Shown one piece after another: positions 43,798 to 53,435 of a stretch of DNA of 64,000 bases. The notes under the pieces were generated by a model. The model made no database searches and was not told the DNA's origin. It was given only the letters and a program-made list of their open reading frames with translations. The stretch is from assembly GCA_032054765.1 (NCBI GenBank), contig DAMBSC010000001.1, positions 310,001 through 374,000 of the forward strand. The letters run 5' to 3'. The stretch's first letter is position 1, and each line of letters begins with the position of its first letter. The position numbers were made by a program, and so were the translations under genes. Source of the DNA: DFXE01 sp032054765. GTDB taxonomy: Bacteria > Bacteroidota > Bacteroidia > Bacteroidales > Tannerellaceae.

Positions 43798-45231
43798 TTA
43801 TAACAGCGGAGTCAGTAATCGCATTAACGATTCAAAATATCTGCGTAACCGCGACCTATTTTCCCACTCGGATAATGCAACCGGCCTGGAGTCTTCCAAG
43901 TCTCGAAGATAAATATTTTTCCCCTTTTTAGCTGTATCTTCACTATAAATAAAAGCACTGGCTTCAAAATTCAATTCAAAACTGCGAACATCCATATTAG
44001 CAGAGCCGATGATAGTAAGTGAATCATCGATAACGATCATTTTAGAATGAATAAAACCTGTTGTATATAAATATACAGTCACATTATAGCTTAGTAGGGC
44101 AGAAATAGAAGAGTATGTTGCTGCGGTTACAAAGTAATTGTCGGATCTTTCCGGTATGGTGAGCCTGACATCCACTCCACTCATCGCCGCTGTTTGCATA
44201 GCCTTAATGATACGGTCGGTAGGGATAAAGTAAGGGGTTTGAATATAAATATAATCTTTAGCTCCATTTATTGCCTGAAAGAAACCTTCCGTCATACTTT
44301 CATATTTTTCTAACGGACTTGCCGATACGATTTGCATGGAATTGTTTCCCAGAGAAGGTAAAGAAGGTAAAGAAGGGAAATAAGGAGATGTATTAAGGGC
44401 TTCTTTATGTGAGTAATACCAGTCTAACAGGAAAATAACCTGCAGTCCATAAACTCCTTTTCCTTCAATACGGATGGTAGTATCGCGCCATATGCCCCAT
44501 TTTATTCCTTCTATATAACAGTCTGCAATGTTTATACCTCCTATATAGCCAATTTGCCCATCTATGACTGCTATTTTTCTGTGATTCCTATAGTTTACCC
44601 GTCTGGCCAGGTACGGGAATTTTATAGGTAGGAAACTTTCTATTTTTATTCCTGCTTCTTTCATTTCACGAAAGAAGCGGTTTTTAGTTTTTATAGAACC
44701 TACGTCATCATATATTACTCTGACTTCAATTCCGTCGGCAACCTTTTTTATCAGTAGGTTCTTTAATTCATTTCCTATTTTATCATCGGCAATTTTGTAA
44801 TATAATAAATGTACATGTTTGGTCGCATTGTTTATGTCGATAAAAAGCTGACGGAATTTATCTTCACCACTTGTCAAAATATCGACACTATTTTCACTTA
44901 GTACAGGTGCGTATCCTACATTTTTAAGAAGTGTTTTTAATTTTACATAGGAATCATTCGGAATTTCTTTATCAAATAGTTCGAAATAAGGAAGGTCTTT
45001 TCCTTCCAGCCCTTTGTTCATCTTCTTATTGATACGCCAGACTTTTCTGTGATCTTCTCCAAAGAACAAATAAAGAATAAGCCCAATAACAGGTAAAAAA
45101 GTGAGAACCAAAATCCAGGATATTGTTTTCTGTGGATTCCTGTTTTCGGATATGATAACTGTAGTCACTCCAAGGATTGTGACAATATACAGTATTTGAA
45201 ATATAAGAACTAAAATACTCCTTACATCCAT
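43798..45231 (-). CDS. cls: Cardiolipin synthase (phospholipase D family)
   Basis: Two N-terminal membrane helices (about 5-27 and 37-57) precede two HKD motifs: HRKIAVIDGQIGYIGG (from His217) and HSKMIVIDDSLTIIGSANMD (from His395). It condenses phosphatidylglycerol molecules or related donors into cardiolipin at the inner membrane. At 477 residues it has the ClsA length. A short PSLPSLPSL repeat lies near residue 285-295, encoded by a 9-base tandem. It is eight bases after the CYTH gene in the same operon. Confidence 0.92.
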   Translation of the reverse strand: MDVRSILVLIFQILYIVTILGVTTVIISENRNPQKTISWILVLTFLPVIGLILYLFFGEDHRKVWRINKKMNKGLEGKDLPYFELFDKEIPNDSYVKLKTLLKNVGYAPVLSENSVDILTSGEDKFRQLFIDINNATKHVHLLYYKIADDKIGNELKNLLIKKVADGIEVRVIYDDVGSIKTKNRFFREMKEAGIKIESFLPIKFPYLARRVNYRNHRKIAVIDGQIGYIGGINIADCYIEGIKWGIWRDTTIRIEGKGVYGLQVIFLLDWYYSHKEALNTSPYFPSLPSLPSLGNNSMQIVSASPLEKYESMTEGFFQAINGAKDYIYIQTPYFIPTDRIIKAMQTAAMSGVDVRLTIPERSDNYFVTAATYSSISALLSYNVTVYLYTTGFIHSKMIVIDDSLTIIGSANMDVRSFELNFEASAFIYSEDTAKKGKNIYLRDLEDSRPVALSEWENRSRLRRYFESLMRLLTPLL

Positions 45232-45239
45232 TTAAAAAC

Positions 45240-45710
45240 TTATTTCCATTGACTATAAGGTGCCTTAGACAGCATAGAGTTATAATATCTCCTGTCTAAT
45301 GACACTTCTGTACCTAACCAATCCGGCCTTTCAAATGTTTCGTTTTCGGAAGATAATTCTATTTCAGCAACAACAAGACCTTCATTTTCACCATGAAATA
45401 CATCCACTTCCCATATATGCTGACCAAAGGGTATATAATGGCGAACCTTATCAATGATACCCGAAATGCATAATTTCATCAATTCTTCGGCATCTGCCAA
45501 TGGTATTTTTTGTTCAAATTCATATCGGCTCCAGAACTTTTCATCGGACGGACCTTTAATAGTCAGAAATCCTTCTTCTCCGGCTATGCGAATACGTACT
45601 GTCCGCCCCTGATCCGCGCAGATATACCCCTGACTAATGCGTTTAGCGCTTTGAACATATGGAGAAAAATCTCCTTTTACCAGAAATTTGCGTTCAGTTT
45701 CAATTGCCAT
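45240..45710 (-). CDS. CYTH-domain triphosphate tunnel metalloenzyme
   Basis: The ExExK signature is at the start (IETERKFLV: Glu4, Glu6, Lys8), followed by alternating charged strands (TVRIRIAGEEGFLTIKGP, YEFEQKI, WEVDVFHGENEGLVVAEIEL), the eight-stranded tunnel of small bacterial TTM proteins. Characterised small bacterial members hydrolyse inorganic triphosphate; adenylate cyclase or thiamine-triphosphatase activity is less likely. 156 residues is normal. It is 11 bases from the lipoprotein gene upstream of it in the operon. Confidence 0.88.
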   Translation of the reverse strand: MAIETERKFLVKGDFSPYVQSAKRISQGYICADQGRTVRIRIAGEEGFLTIKGPSDEKFWSRYEFEQKIPLADAEELMKLCISGIIDKVRHYIPFGQHIWEVDVFHGENEGLVVAEIELSSENETFERPDWLGTEVSLDRRYYNSMLSKAPYSQWK

Positions 45711-45721
45711 CGTCTGTTTTA

Positions 45722-47227
45722 TTAATTATATATATTAGAGGAATCTTCTTCTTTCTTTGCACGAATGAATTCTTTAGATTCGAAACGAACATTGATCCCT
45801 TTGTCGTTGATTGCTTTATTTTTTAATTGTAACCGGCGGTCTTTTACTTTACCGGTAATAAATTCAGGAATATTGTAGGACTTCATAAAACGTTCATAGA
45901 AATCGACGTCGTGTTGAGGAAGTAGGAATGGCTTGCCGGCTTGTCCTTCTTCATCGATATATGCGATATAAAGACGTGTATATAATCCGTCGATCCTCCG
46001 ACTACTGAACGTCACCCAACGGTTATTGCTACTCCAGGAGTGATAGCTTTCCACATCCGGCGAATTGAGTGTATCCATCCGGTTACTGATTTTAGTAGAA
46101 AGGTCTATCATATGCAGGTCGGCATCTTTGTGCCAGATAGAGAAATTGCCGTAACCTGATAATGTATAAAGCAAGAATTTACCATCAGGTGATATACGTG
46201 GAAAAGAAGCGCTTTTACCTTCTGACATATTATATAATGTATCTACCTCTGAACCGAAAGTCCGGCTTTCCGGATCGAAAGAGATGGAACAAAGGTTATA
46301 TTTTAATTCTTTATATGAAGCCGGCATCGGCAAAGAATCTGCGGAACAAAAATAAAGGGTTTTTCCATCGGGTGAGAAAGAAGGAAATGTTTCATAGGCT
46401 TTTTTAGAAAACAGTGGAGCGGCTGTAATTATCTGATGTTTTTCAATATCATATACTACCACATCCGATTCTTCATCATATACCTCAATTCTATTAAGGT
46501 CATTGGAATGTGACAACTGTTTAGTATTATTCACGGAAAAAGCAACATATCTACCTGACGGATGCCACGACGGATAAACGAGTGCAGAGATAGTTTGGTC
46601 TGTTTTAGTATTTAACTTTTCAACTTTGTTACCGTTAATAAGGTATGTGCCTCCATTTTTTTCACGCATATGAAACAACATCCTGTCAGGATCCTGCATG
46701 CAGAATGAATGGCAGTTCATACAGTTCTCATCTGTCAGTCTATTTTCCATGATAGGGCTTTCCTTAAATGTTTCAATATTTCTCTGGTATATTCCCATTT
46801 TGTTCCATAAGGCATAACCCGGTTCAATCAGACGGTAAGCGATGTAGGGATCAACAGGTTCTTTAGCGACATACAATTGAAAGGGTTTATAGCTTATCCA
46901 TTTGTCTTCCTTTACATGAAGGGTTACTGAAATCGATTTACCTGTTGCCATTTTCAACAATTCTTTCCATTTGGATATCGGTATTCTGAATTGTTCTTTC
47001 TTTGACTTTACAATAAGCTCAGCCCCCTCGGTTGTAAAGACTGCATAGGCCTCTTTACCCGGAGTCAGCAGTTTAAAGTTTAGCGGTGCTATGTTAGGAG
47101 GGATGGTTACTTCCTGATAATCTGGAAATATGTCAGGTAAACGATCCACTTCTGTACTTTCAGGAACTGTCTGTTTACATGAAAATAATATCGGAAACAG
47201 GAGTAATATGAGTATATTTTTATTCAT
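45722..47227 (-). CDS. Beta-propeller (PD40/TolB-like) lipoprotein with a c-type heme motif
   Basis: A lipoprotein signal ends LFSC (Cys17). After a beta-rich region, CMNCH (169-173) in DENCMNCHSFC is a perfect CxxCH heme-attachment motif. PD40-type blades follow: YPSWHPSGRYVAFSVN, FPSFSPDGKTLYFCS, FPRISPDGKFLLYTL, YHSWSSNNRWVTFSS. It should face the periplasm or surface. The gene lies three bases after the DUF6057-like membrane protein gene, so the two products likely work together. The function is unknown; heme binding is inference from the motif. Confidence 0.85.
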   Translation of the reverse strand: MNKNILILLLFPILFSCKQTVPESTEVDRLPDIFPDYQEVTIPPNIAPLNFKLLTPGKEAYAVFTTEGAELIVKSKKEQFRIPISKWKELLKMATGKSISVTLHVKEDKWISYKPFQLYVAKEPVDPYIAYRLIEPGYALWNKMGIYQRNIETFKESPIMENRLTDENCMNCHSFCMQDPDRMLFHMREKNGGTYLINGNKVEKLNTKTDQTISALVYPSWHPSGRYVAFSVNNTKQLSHSNDLNRIEVYDEESDVVVYDIEKHQIITAAPLFSKKAYETFPSFSPDGKTLYFCSADSLPMPASYKELKYNLCSISFDPESRTFGSEVDTLYNMSEGKSASFPRISPDGKFLLYTLSGYGNFSIWHKDADLHMIDLSTKISNRMDTLNSPDVESYHSWSSNNRWVTFSSRRIDGLYTRLYIAYIDEEGQAGKPFLLPQHDVDFYERFMKSYNIPEFITGKVKDRRLQLKNKAINDKGINVRFESKEFIRAKKEEDSSNIYN

Positions 47228-47230
47228 TTG

Positions 47231-49012
47231 CTACTTAAACATGAAATAAAACCAGAAGGTATCGCCATATGCATTATTTAATAGACCGGGTAGAATATCC
47301 GGATTCTTTTTATTTGCCAGTATTTGTTTTTTAAATTCCTGAAACCTTTTTATTGTATGATCAGAGATATTATATTCTTTCCATTTTTCCGGATCCTTTT
47401 CAAAAAGTGTGATTATAGCTTCCTGAAAACTTTTGGGTAGCATAGGCAATACCTCAGTTCCATAATATTTATGAATCAGGTTTCCAAAATGTTGCATTTC
47501 TTTGGCCAATAAATAGTATGCGCCGACAAATTCGATGGTTGATTTGTATGACGGATTATATTCTGCCATTCGGATAAGATCTTGATCTAACCCTTCTGCG
47601 AGAGAAAGGAAATTATCATGCGCCAAAGATTTACGTCTTATGCCTAATACAGGATCTGCTTCCACTATATTATCATTATAAAGGTATTTGCGGTGTTCTT
47701 TTGCCCACGTTTTATAACACCGGGTGTTTTCCAATATCTTGATGTATTTTTCGGCTACGGGATAACATCCGAAAATAAGGTTAGTTTGTACTAAACGTTT
47801 TAATATCCGCGGGTTACTGGCAGTTGCTGTGCCGATATAGGCTTCAAAAGCCATTTTCTGAGACATCCCTGTATTATTCACGGCGAAATAGACATCGCTT
47901 AACAAAACAGAGATGGGAGCAGTCATGTTCCAACCAACCAAAATTCCTTGTGGTCCTTTTTGATCATAAGAGAATACATTCTCGCCCAGCATTCCTTTTT
48001 CCATTAAAGCCATATTAGCATAACACATGTAAAGATAATTAGTGAGTTTCCCTTTACAACGTTCAAGGATTTTATCCCATTGTTCTGTACGGCAATAGTA
48101 ATCCAGTTCTTTTACTCTGTATGATTTTGAGTCGTCATATCTGGGTATTCCCCAAATACATAATATGACGACCAATATCGTTTGTGCTCCAAGAAGAATA
48201 TATTGTTTTTTTGTATTGACTTCAACCTTTCTAACCAGAAGAGCTGTTAAAATTACAAGAATAAACGATATCCATGAAAAATAGAGATGTATATTCGGTT
48301 CTTTTCTATAATGATAGTAAGCATCCGGTAAAATAGCAAAATGATATTGTGGGTATAAGAGGAAATAGACACTCCCTATTGCTATCAAAACGGCTTCTAA
48401 TAATATAAAAAGTGCGAGATAGTTACCCGCGGATTTGCTTATCAATTCATATAGCGTTGCAGATAATGCGTATAGTACATATACAGGTCCCGCTATAAAG
48501 AATAAAATAAAAGTCATAATAAAATGTACAATCAGCCTCTTTCTAAAATCGTTAATGGATAACGCTCCCCATAATGTAATTACTGCAAAAATAAAAGCGA
48601 CTGTGCCATAAGTAAGATAATTGAAATCAAACATAATAAACAGCAGCATAAGTGCCGGAATAGCTCCTAAAACACCGACGTTTGTTTTAGTGCTGATACG
48701 ATTTAGGATGAGCGAAGTAAATAATCCGGCAATACATATTAGTAGAGCTGAAATAATCGCACCCATATAAGGCAATAAAAAGAACTGGACTAGAAATTCT
48801 GAGATTACAAGAGCTAATCCTCCGGGTTGAAACAAGTTTTCTATTATGTAATGCCGTGTATTTTGAAAGAGTTGATTTTGTTCTAAACAGTAAAAGTGAA
48901 AAGCATGCCGGGTTTGAAGAAAAATAACCAGAACGCTGAAAGTAATTATCCAGAACGCATAACAAAGAGTATTATGCGATCGGTCTGAAGCAATATGCTT
49001 TATATCTTTCAT
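47231..49012 (-). CDS. Polytopic membrane protein, DUF6057-like
   Basis: The first 290 residues hold about nine membrane helices; the last 300 are soluble and helical, TPR/SEL1-like (YYCRTEQWDKILERCKGKLTNYLYMCYANMAL). This layout, next to a PD40 lipoprotein, matches the Bacteroidales family I know as DUF6057; no function is assigned. It overlaps the upstream Smr gene by four bases (ATGA) and is followed after three bases by the heme-motif lipoprotein gene. Confidence 0.78.
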   Translation of the reverse strand: MKDIKHIASDRSHNTLCYAFWIITFSVLVIFLQTRHAFHFYCLEQNQLFQNTRHYIIENLFQPGGLALVISEFLVQFFLLPYMGAIISALLICIAGLFTSLILNRISTKTNVGVLGAIPALMLLFIMFDFNYLTYGTVAFIFAVITLWGALSINDFRKRLIVHFIMTFILFFIAGPVYVLYALSATLYELISKSAGNYLALFILLEAVLIAIGSVYFLLYPQYHFAILPDAYYHYRKEPNIHLYFSWISFILVILTALLVRKVEVNTKKQYILLGAQTILVVILCIWGIPRYDDSKSYRVKELDYYCRTEQWDKILERCKGKLTNYLYMCYANMALMEKGMLGENVFSYDQKGPQGILVGWNMTAPISVLLSDVYFAVNNTGMSQKMAFEAYIGTATASNPRILKRLVQTNLIFGCYPVAEKYIKILENTRCYKTWAKEHRKYLYNDNIVEADPVLGIRRKSLAHDNFLSLAEGLDQDLIRMAEYNPSYKSTIEFVGAYYLLAKEMQHFGNLIHKYYGTEVLPMLPKSFQEAIITLFEKDPEKWKEYNISDHTIKRFQEFKKQILANKKNPDILPGLLNNAYGDTFWFYFMFK

Positions 49013-50061
49013 TTAATTGTTACCATCGTCGCGCCGAATCCATATTCACGGAAAGAGGCATCCTGATAATAATATTGTTTGTATTTTGTCTTTAATTCTT
49101 TTTCGATTGCACTACGCAGAACACCATCTCCTTTTCCATGTATAAAGACAATTTTCTGTCCTTTCTGATTTGCATATTGTTGAAGTATTTCATGGAACTT
49201 ATTTAGTTGATATTCCAGCATATCTGCATTACTCATACCACTTGTGTTATCAAGTAGTTGATTAATATGGAGATCCACTTCAAGTACAGGAGGTGTTATT
49301 CTTTTTCTTGGAGATTTGGGTTGAGGCTGATCGATCCTTACTTTCTGCTGCATGGCTTCCTGCAGTTCGGTACTTGATATTAATAATTCTTTTTCAGGCA
49401 CATCATGGCGTATGACCGGGAAAATGAGTGCGTCTTCTTCAAAGAAATCATTATCCATAAAGCAATGTATCTTATAGAACTTAACAATATCGATATGTAA
49501 TTCTACAGAGATTGCATTTTTTAGAGAATAAGGTTTATCTTTTTTGAAAGCGATGAATTGGATACACACACGTTCCAGGCTGTTCAAATCTTCCTTTTCA
49601 AATTCTTCTAAGAAAATCCTTGTATTTGGTTCAACTAATCCGTTATAACGACTTACCCAGCTGTTATGCTGTCTGTTCATGTAATTAAAAAACAAGTAAT
49701 AATTGCTTTGATTAATTAAATACGTTTCATAACCTGTTTGCTGAAAGTTTTTAGGATCTATTGGTAAAAAACCAAGATATACACTCAGGCGTTCTCCTTC
49801 CGGCGTTTCTTCGATAATGGTGTTTTCAGGCTCCGGTTCAGGTTGTGGAGGTGTAACAGGAGTCTGTATTTGTGGAGATGTCGGTTTAGTATATTTCTGG
49901 GAATCCAGACTTTCAACCACTACTACTTCACGCATTAAGGCAGGAATCTCAAAACCATCTTCATCTTCAACCAATACTGTATCTTTTCCTTGAAAACCTT
50001 TTACAATTCCACCTCCTACACTATTGAGGAAACGTACCTTATCACCTATTTTAATATTCAT
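49009..50061 (-). CDS. DUF2027/Smr-domain protein
   Basis: The N-terminus (IKIGDKVRFLNSVGGGIVKGF, then VLVEDEDGFEIPAL) is like the DUF2027/KOW-type region of Bacteroidetes MutS2-like proteins; a Pro-rich linker (TPPQPEPEPE) follows. The C-terminal Smr domain has EVDLHINQLL, FIHGKGDGVLRSAI (the HGxG nicking-site motif) and a closing GFGATMVTI. Smr domains cut or bind branched nucleic acid. No MutS ATPase is attached. It is the first gene of the six-gene operon and divergent from queA. Confidence 0.87.
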   Translation of the reverse strand: MNIKIGDKVRFLNSVGGGIVKGFQGKDTVLVEDEDGFEIPALMREVVVVESLDSQKYTKPTSPQIQTPVTPPQPEPEPENTIIEETPEGERLSVYLGFLPIDPKNFQQTGYETYLINQSNYYLFFNYMNRQHNSWVSRYNGLVEPNTRIFLEEFEKEDLNSLERVCIQFIAFKKDKPYSLKNAISVELHIDIVKFYKIHCFMDNDFFEEDALIFPVIRHDVPEKELLISSTELQEAMQQKVRIDQPQPKSPRKRITPPVLEVDLHINQLLDNTSGMSNADMLEYQLNKFHEILQQYANQKGQKIVFIHGKGDGVLRSAIEKELKTKYKQYYYQDASFREYGFGATMVTIK

Positions 50062-50077
50062 ATCTTATGTTTTCAGA

Positions 50078-50107
50078 TTGTTATGCCGACAAAGTTCATT
50101 AATTTTG
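50078..50107 (+). promoter_or_regulatory. Promoter of queA
   Basis: A -33-like TTG (50078-50080) and a -7 box TAATTTTG (50100-50107, matching TAnnTTTG) are 19 bases apart, and the ATG follows at 50124. Confidence 0.5.
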
Positions 50108-50123
50108 CCCAGAATATAAAAGA

Positions 50124-51344
50124 ATGACAGCAAAAACTAAACAAATACATATTGACGAATACAATTATTCGTTACCCGAGGAAAGAATTGCTAAATTCCC
50201 GTTAGCACAAAGGGATGAGTCAAAACTATTGCTTTATCGTTCAGGGGAAATAAGTGAAAGTGTTTTTAAACATATTGCCGATTATCTGCCTGAAGATTCT
50301 CTTTTGGTATTCAATAATACACGGGTTATTCAAGCGCGTCTTCTTTTCAATAAAGAAACAGGTGCGCGGATAGAAGTTTTTTGTCTGGAGCCGATTGAAC
50401 CACACGATTACGCTTTAATATTTCAACAAACCAAATCTTGTCGTTGGACTTGCTTAGTAGGTAATTCAAAGAAATGGAAAAAGGGTATACTCTCTAAATC
50501 AGTAAATATTCAAGGAATCCATGTTGAATTATATGCTGAAAAACTCAAATCTTATGGGGATACTCATCTGGTAGAATTCTCCTGGAATAATGACTCCTTT
50601 ACTTTTGCAGATATACTCGAATCAGCAGGTGTACTGCCTATTCCTCCCTATTTGCATAGAGAGACCGAGGAGAGCGATTTGGATACTTATCAAACAGTAT
50701 ATTCACGTATTAAAGGTTCTGTTGCCGCACCTACAGCAGGACTTCATTTTACCCCTGAAGTACTCGCAAATCTTGATTCAAAAGGTTTCGAACGTGAAGA
50801 ACTGACTTTACATGTAGGAGCAGGAACATTCAAACCTGTAAAAACCGAAACCATTGAAGAACATGAAATGCATACAGAATACATTTCCGTAAATCGTTCC
50901 TCAATTGAGCATATACGAAGTAAAATAGGTAAAATTATAGCAGTAGGTACTACTTCTGTCCGCACATTGGAAAGTTTGTATTATATAGGAGTGATCTTGG
51001 CTACAAATCCTGATGCTACCTCGGAAGAATTAGTCGTTAAGCAATGGATGCCCTATAAGGAAGCTAATAACCGACTTTCCGTAGAAGAATCACTGAATGA
51101 GATAGTCAAATACTTGGAGCGACATCATATGGATACACTTATAACTGCGACTCAAATCTTAATTGCGCCGGGATATTCTTTTAAAATTGTCAAAGGAATT
51201 ATCACCAATTTCCATCAACCTAAAAGTACACTTTTGTTATTGATCTCTGCATTTGTAAAAGGAGATTGGAAGAAAATCTACGAATATGCGCTTACCCATG
51301 ATTTTCGTTTTCTTAGTTACGGTGACAGTTCACTTTTGCTTTGA
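50124..51344 (+). CDS. queA: S-adenosylmethionine:tRNA ribosyltransferase-isomerase
   Basis: Transfers the ribose moiety of SAM to preQ1 at tRNA position 34 in queuosine synthesis. Family blocks are clear: YSLPEERIAKFPLAQRDESKLL, LLVFNNTRVIQARL, GSVAAPTAGLHFT, LTLHVGAGTFKPVK and TNFHQPKSTLLLLISAF near the end. The protein has 406 residues, with an insertion relative to E. coli QueA that is usual in Bacteroidetes. It is monocistronic with its own promoter, divergent from the Smr gene. Confidence 0.96.
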   Translation: MTAKTKQIHIDEYNYSLPEERIAKFPLAQRDESKLLLYRSGEISESVFKHIADYLPEDSLLVFNNTRVIQARLLFNKETGARIEVFCLEPIEPHDYALIFQQTKSCRWTCLVGNSKKWKKGILSKSVNIQGIHVELYAEKLKSYGDTHLVEFSWNNDSFTFADILESAGVLPIPPYLHRETEESDLDTYQTVYSRIKGSVAAPTAGLHFTPEVLANLDSKGFEREELTLHVGAGTFKPVKTETIEEHEMHTEYISVNRSSIEHIRSKIGKIIAVGTTSVRTLESLYYIGVILATNPDATSEELVVKQWMPYKEANNRLSVEESLNEIVKYLERHHMDTLITATQILIAPGYSFKIVKGIITNFHQPKSTLLLLISAFVKGDWKKIYEYALTHDFRFLSYGDSSLLL

Positions 51345-51402
51345 AAACTATTAATTTCCAGCTGAAACTATCTAATAGGCAATAACAACAAAGTGTTTTC
51401 GT

Positions 51403-51410
51403 TATATTTG
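51403..51410 (+). promoter_or_regulatory. Bacteroidetes -7 box for the porE-like gene
   Basis: TATATTTG matches TAnnTTTG, 20 bases before the ATG at 51431. No -33 TTTG is found at the usual spacing. Confidence 0.45.
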
Positions 51411-51430
51411 CAAGCTCAATTAAGCATCGG

Positions 51431-53407
51431 ATGGCAAAACGTACCACAAAATACATACTATTCTTTTTAATAGGTCTTTTCTTTTTCTCCTGTAAATCAG
51501 CAAAACTTTCTGATGCGGATGAAAAATACAGGATTGGTGAATACTATGATGCAGCCGGAATATATCGTAAGGTATATACTAAAACCGATACAAAAAACAG
51601 AGATCTTCGTGGATATATAGCTTATCGTATGGCTGAATGTTATCGGCTTATAAATAATACACCAAGAGCTATCAGCGGCTATATGAATGCGTTGCGTTAT
51701 ACATATCCCGACAGTATTGTTAATTTGCGTTTGGCACTTATGTATCATAAATCAGGACGATACAACGATGCGATTAAATCTTACACGGAATATTTACAAG
51801 ATAATCCAACCAGTATAATTGCCTTAAATGGCATAGAGGGCTGCGAATTAGCTCCGGAATGGCGGAAAAATCCTACCCGTTATACGGTACGGAGGATGGA
51901 GAAATTCAATTCAAGGCGTTCTGAATTTAGTCCGATGTATAACGGAACAAGTTATGACCAGCTCTATTTTGCATCATCCAGAACTAGAGATAAAGATGCC
52001 CAGAAAAGTGCTATAACAGGAATGAATAACAATAATCTTTTTGTCGTAAAACAAGATGAAAACGGGAATTGGCTCAATCCGGAAGAACTCGAAGATGAAG
52101 TGAATACTGAGTTTGATGAGGGAACCCCATCATTTACTGCAGATGGGAGTACTATGTATTATACCTATTGTGCTCAAGACCCCGAAGGGCCGCGTACAGC
52201 AGAGATTTATAGTTCAAGCCGGAGCAGTGCTAAATGGAGTAAAGGTACTCGGGTTAATATTGTAAAAGATTCGGTCACAGCATTAGGTCATCCTTCTATC
52301 ACTCCTGACGGGAGATATCTCTATTTTGTATCTGATGCTATTGGTGGCTATGGAGGAAAAGACATTTTTCGGACAAGAGCAATAGGTAATGACTTCGGAC
52401 CAATGGAAAATCTGGGTCCTCAGATTAATACACCTGGAGACGAAATGTTTCCATATGCGCGTGATTCGGTTACCTTATATTTTTCATCAAACGGACATCC
52501 CGGAATGGGAGGATTAGATTTATTCAAAGCCACTCTGGACAGTACAGGGACCTGGAATGTTGAGAACATGCAGGCTCCAATAAATTCAATGGCTGATGAT
52601 TTCGGTATAACTTTTGAAGGTAAAAAGGAAAAAGGTTTTTTCAGTTCAAACCGAAATGATGCTCGAGGAAGTGATCATATTTACTCGTTTGAATTACCTA
52701 CTATTACTATCTTTATAGAGGGTATCGTTTTTGATGTTGAGGAATATCCGATTGAGGATGCTACGATTCGTATTGTGGGTCGTGACGGACTAAATGAAAA
52801 AGTCATTGTAAAAAGAGACGGAACCTATCGTGTAGAATTAGAACGTGATATAAGTTACGTAATGATGGCAAGTGCACGCGGCTATCTGAACCAGAATTTT
52901 GAATTGCGAACAGGTCCGGAAGAAAAGAACGAAACTTATATTGTAGACTTCTTCCTGTCACCTATTCATCGTCCCGTAGTTATTGAAAACATTTTCTATG
53001 ATTTTGATAAAGCAACACTTCGTCCTGAATCAAAAGAGGCGCTTGATGAAATGATAAGGATGATGAATGATAATCCGAATGTTACGATAGAGTTAGGTGC
53101 ACATACCGATAGAAAAGGAACTGATGAATACAATGAGCGGTTGGCTCAGCGTAGAGCTCAATCTGTAGTTGATTATCTGATCGCAGGAGGTATAGCGGAA
53201 GACCGTATGGAGGCAAAAGGATATGGAGAGAGCGTGCCTAAGGTTATTAATAAGAAAATGGCGGAAGAATTTGACTTTTTAAATGAAGGAGATGTTCTGA
53301 CAGAAGAATTTGTGTTGCCTCTTCCTCCGGAACAACAGGAAATAGCGGATCAGATAAACCGTCGTACTGAATTTAAAGTGTTGAGGACTAATTATAACTT
53401 ATTCTAA
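51431..53407 (+). CDS. porE: PorE-like lipoprotein of the type IX secretion system (TPR - propeller - CRD - OmpA_C)
   Basis: A lipoprotein signal ends FFSC (Cys21). In order: TPR repeats (about 30-140), a PD40 beta-propeller (about 150-425: HPSITPDGRYLYFVSDAIGG, FSSNGHPGMGGLDLF), a carboxypeptidase-regulatory-like domain (about 430-515) and an OmpA peptidoglycan-binding domain (about 520-625: FDFDKATLRPESKEALDEM, HTDRKGTDEYNERLAQRRAQ). This exact domain order is that of Porphyromonas PorE, which tethers the T9SS to peptidoglycan. The rest of the T9SS is not in the window, so the symbol rests on architecture. The PagL-like gene follows after 28 bases. Confidence 0.82.
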   Translation: MAKRTTKYILFFLIGLFFFSCKSAKLSDADEKYRIGEYYDAAGIYRKVYTKTDTKNRDLRGYIAYRMAECYRLINNTPRAISGYMNALRYTYPDSIVNLRLALMYHKSGRYNDAIKSYTEYLQDNPTSIIALNGIEGCELAPEWRKNPTRYTVRRMEKFNSRRSEFSPMYNGTSYDQLYFASSRTRDKDAQKSAITGMNNNNLFVVKQDENGNWLNPEELEDEVNTEFDEGTPSFTADGSTMYYTYCAQDPEGPRTAEIYSSSRSSAKWSKGTRVNIVKDSVTALGHPSITPDGRYLYFVSDAIGGYGGKDIFRTRAIGNDFGPMENLGPQINTPGDEMFPYARDSVTLYFSSNGHPGMGGLDLFKATLDSTGTWNVENMQAPINSMADDFGITFEGKKEKGFFSSNRNDARGSDHIYSFELPTITIFIEGIVFDVEEYPIEDATIRIVGRDGLNEKVIVKRDGTYRVELERDISYVMMASARGYLNQNFELRTGPEEKNETYIVDFFLSPIHRPVVIENIFYDFDKATLRPESKEALDEMIRMMNDNPNVTIELGAHTDRKGTDEYNERLAQRRAQSVVDYLIAGGIAEDRMEAKGYGESVPKVINKKMAEEFDFLNEGDVLTEEFVLPLPPEQQEIADQINRRTEFKVLRTNYNLF

Positions 53408-53435
53408 TTGTATTCTGATGCGTTTTAACTGAAAG

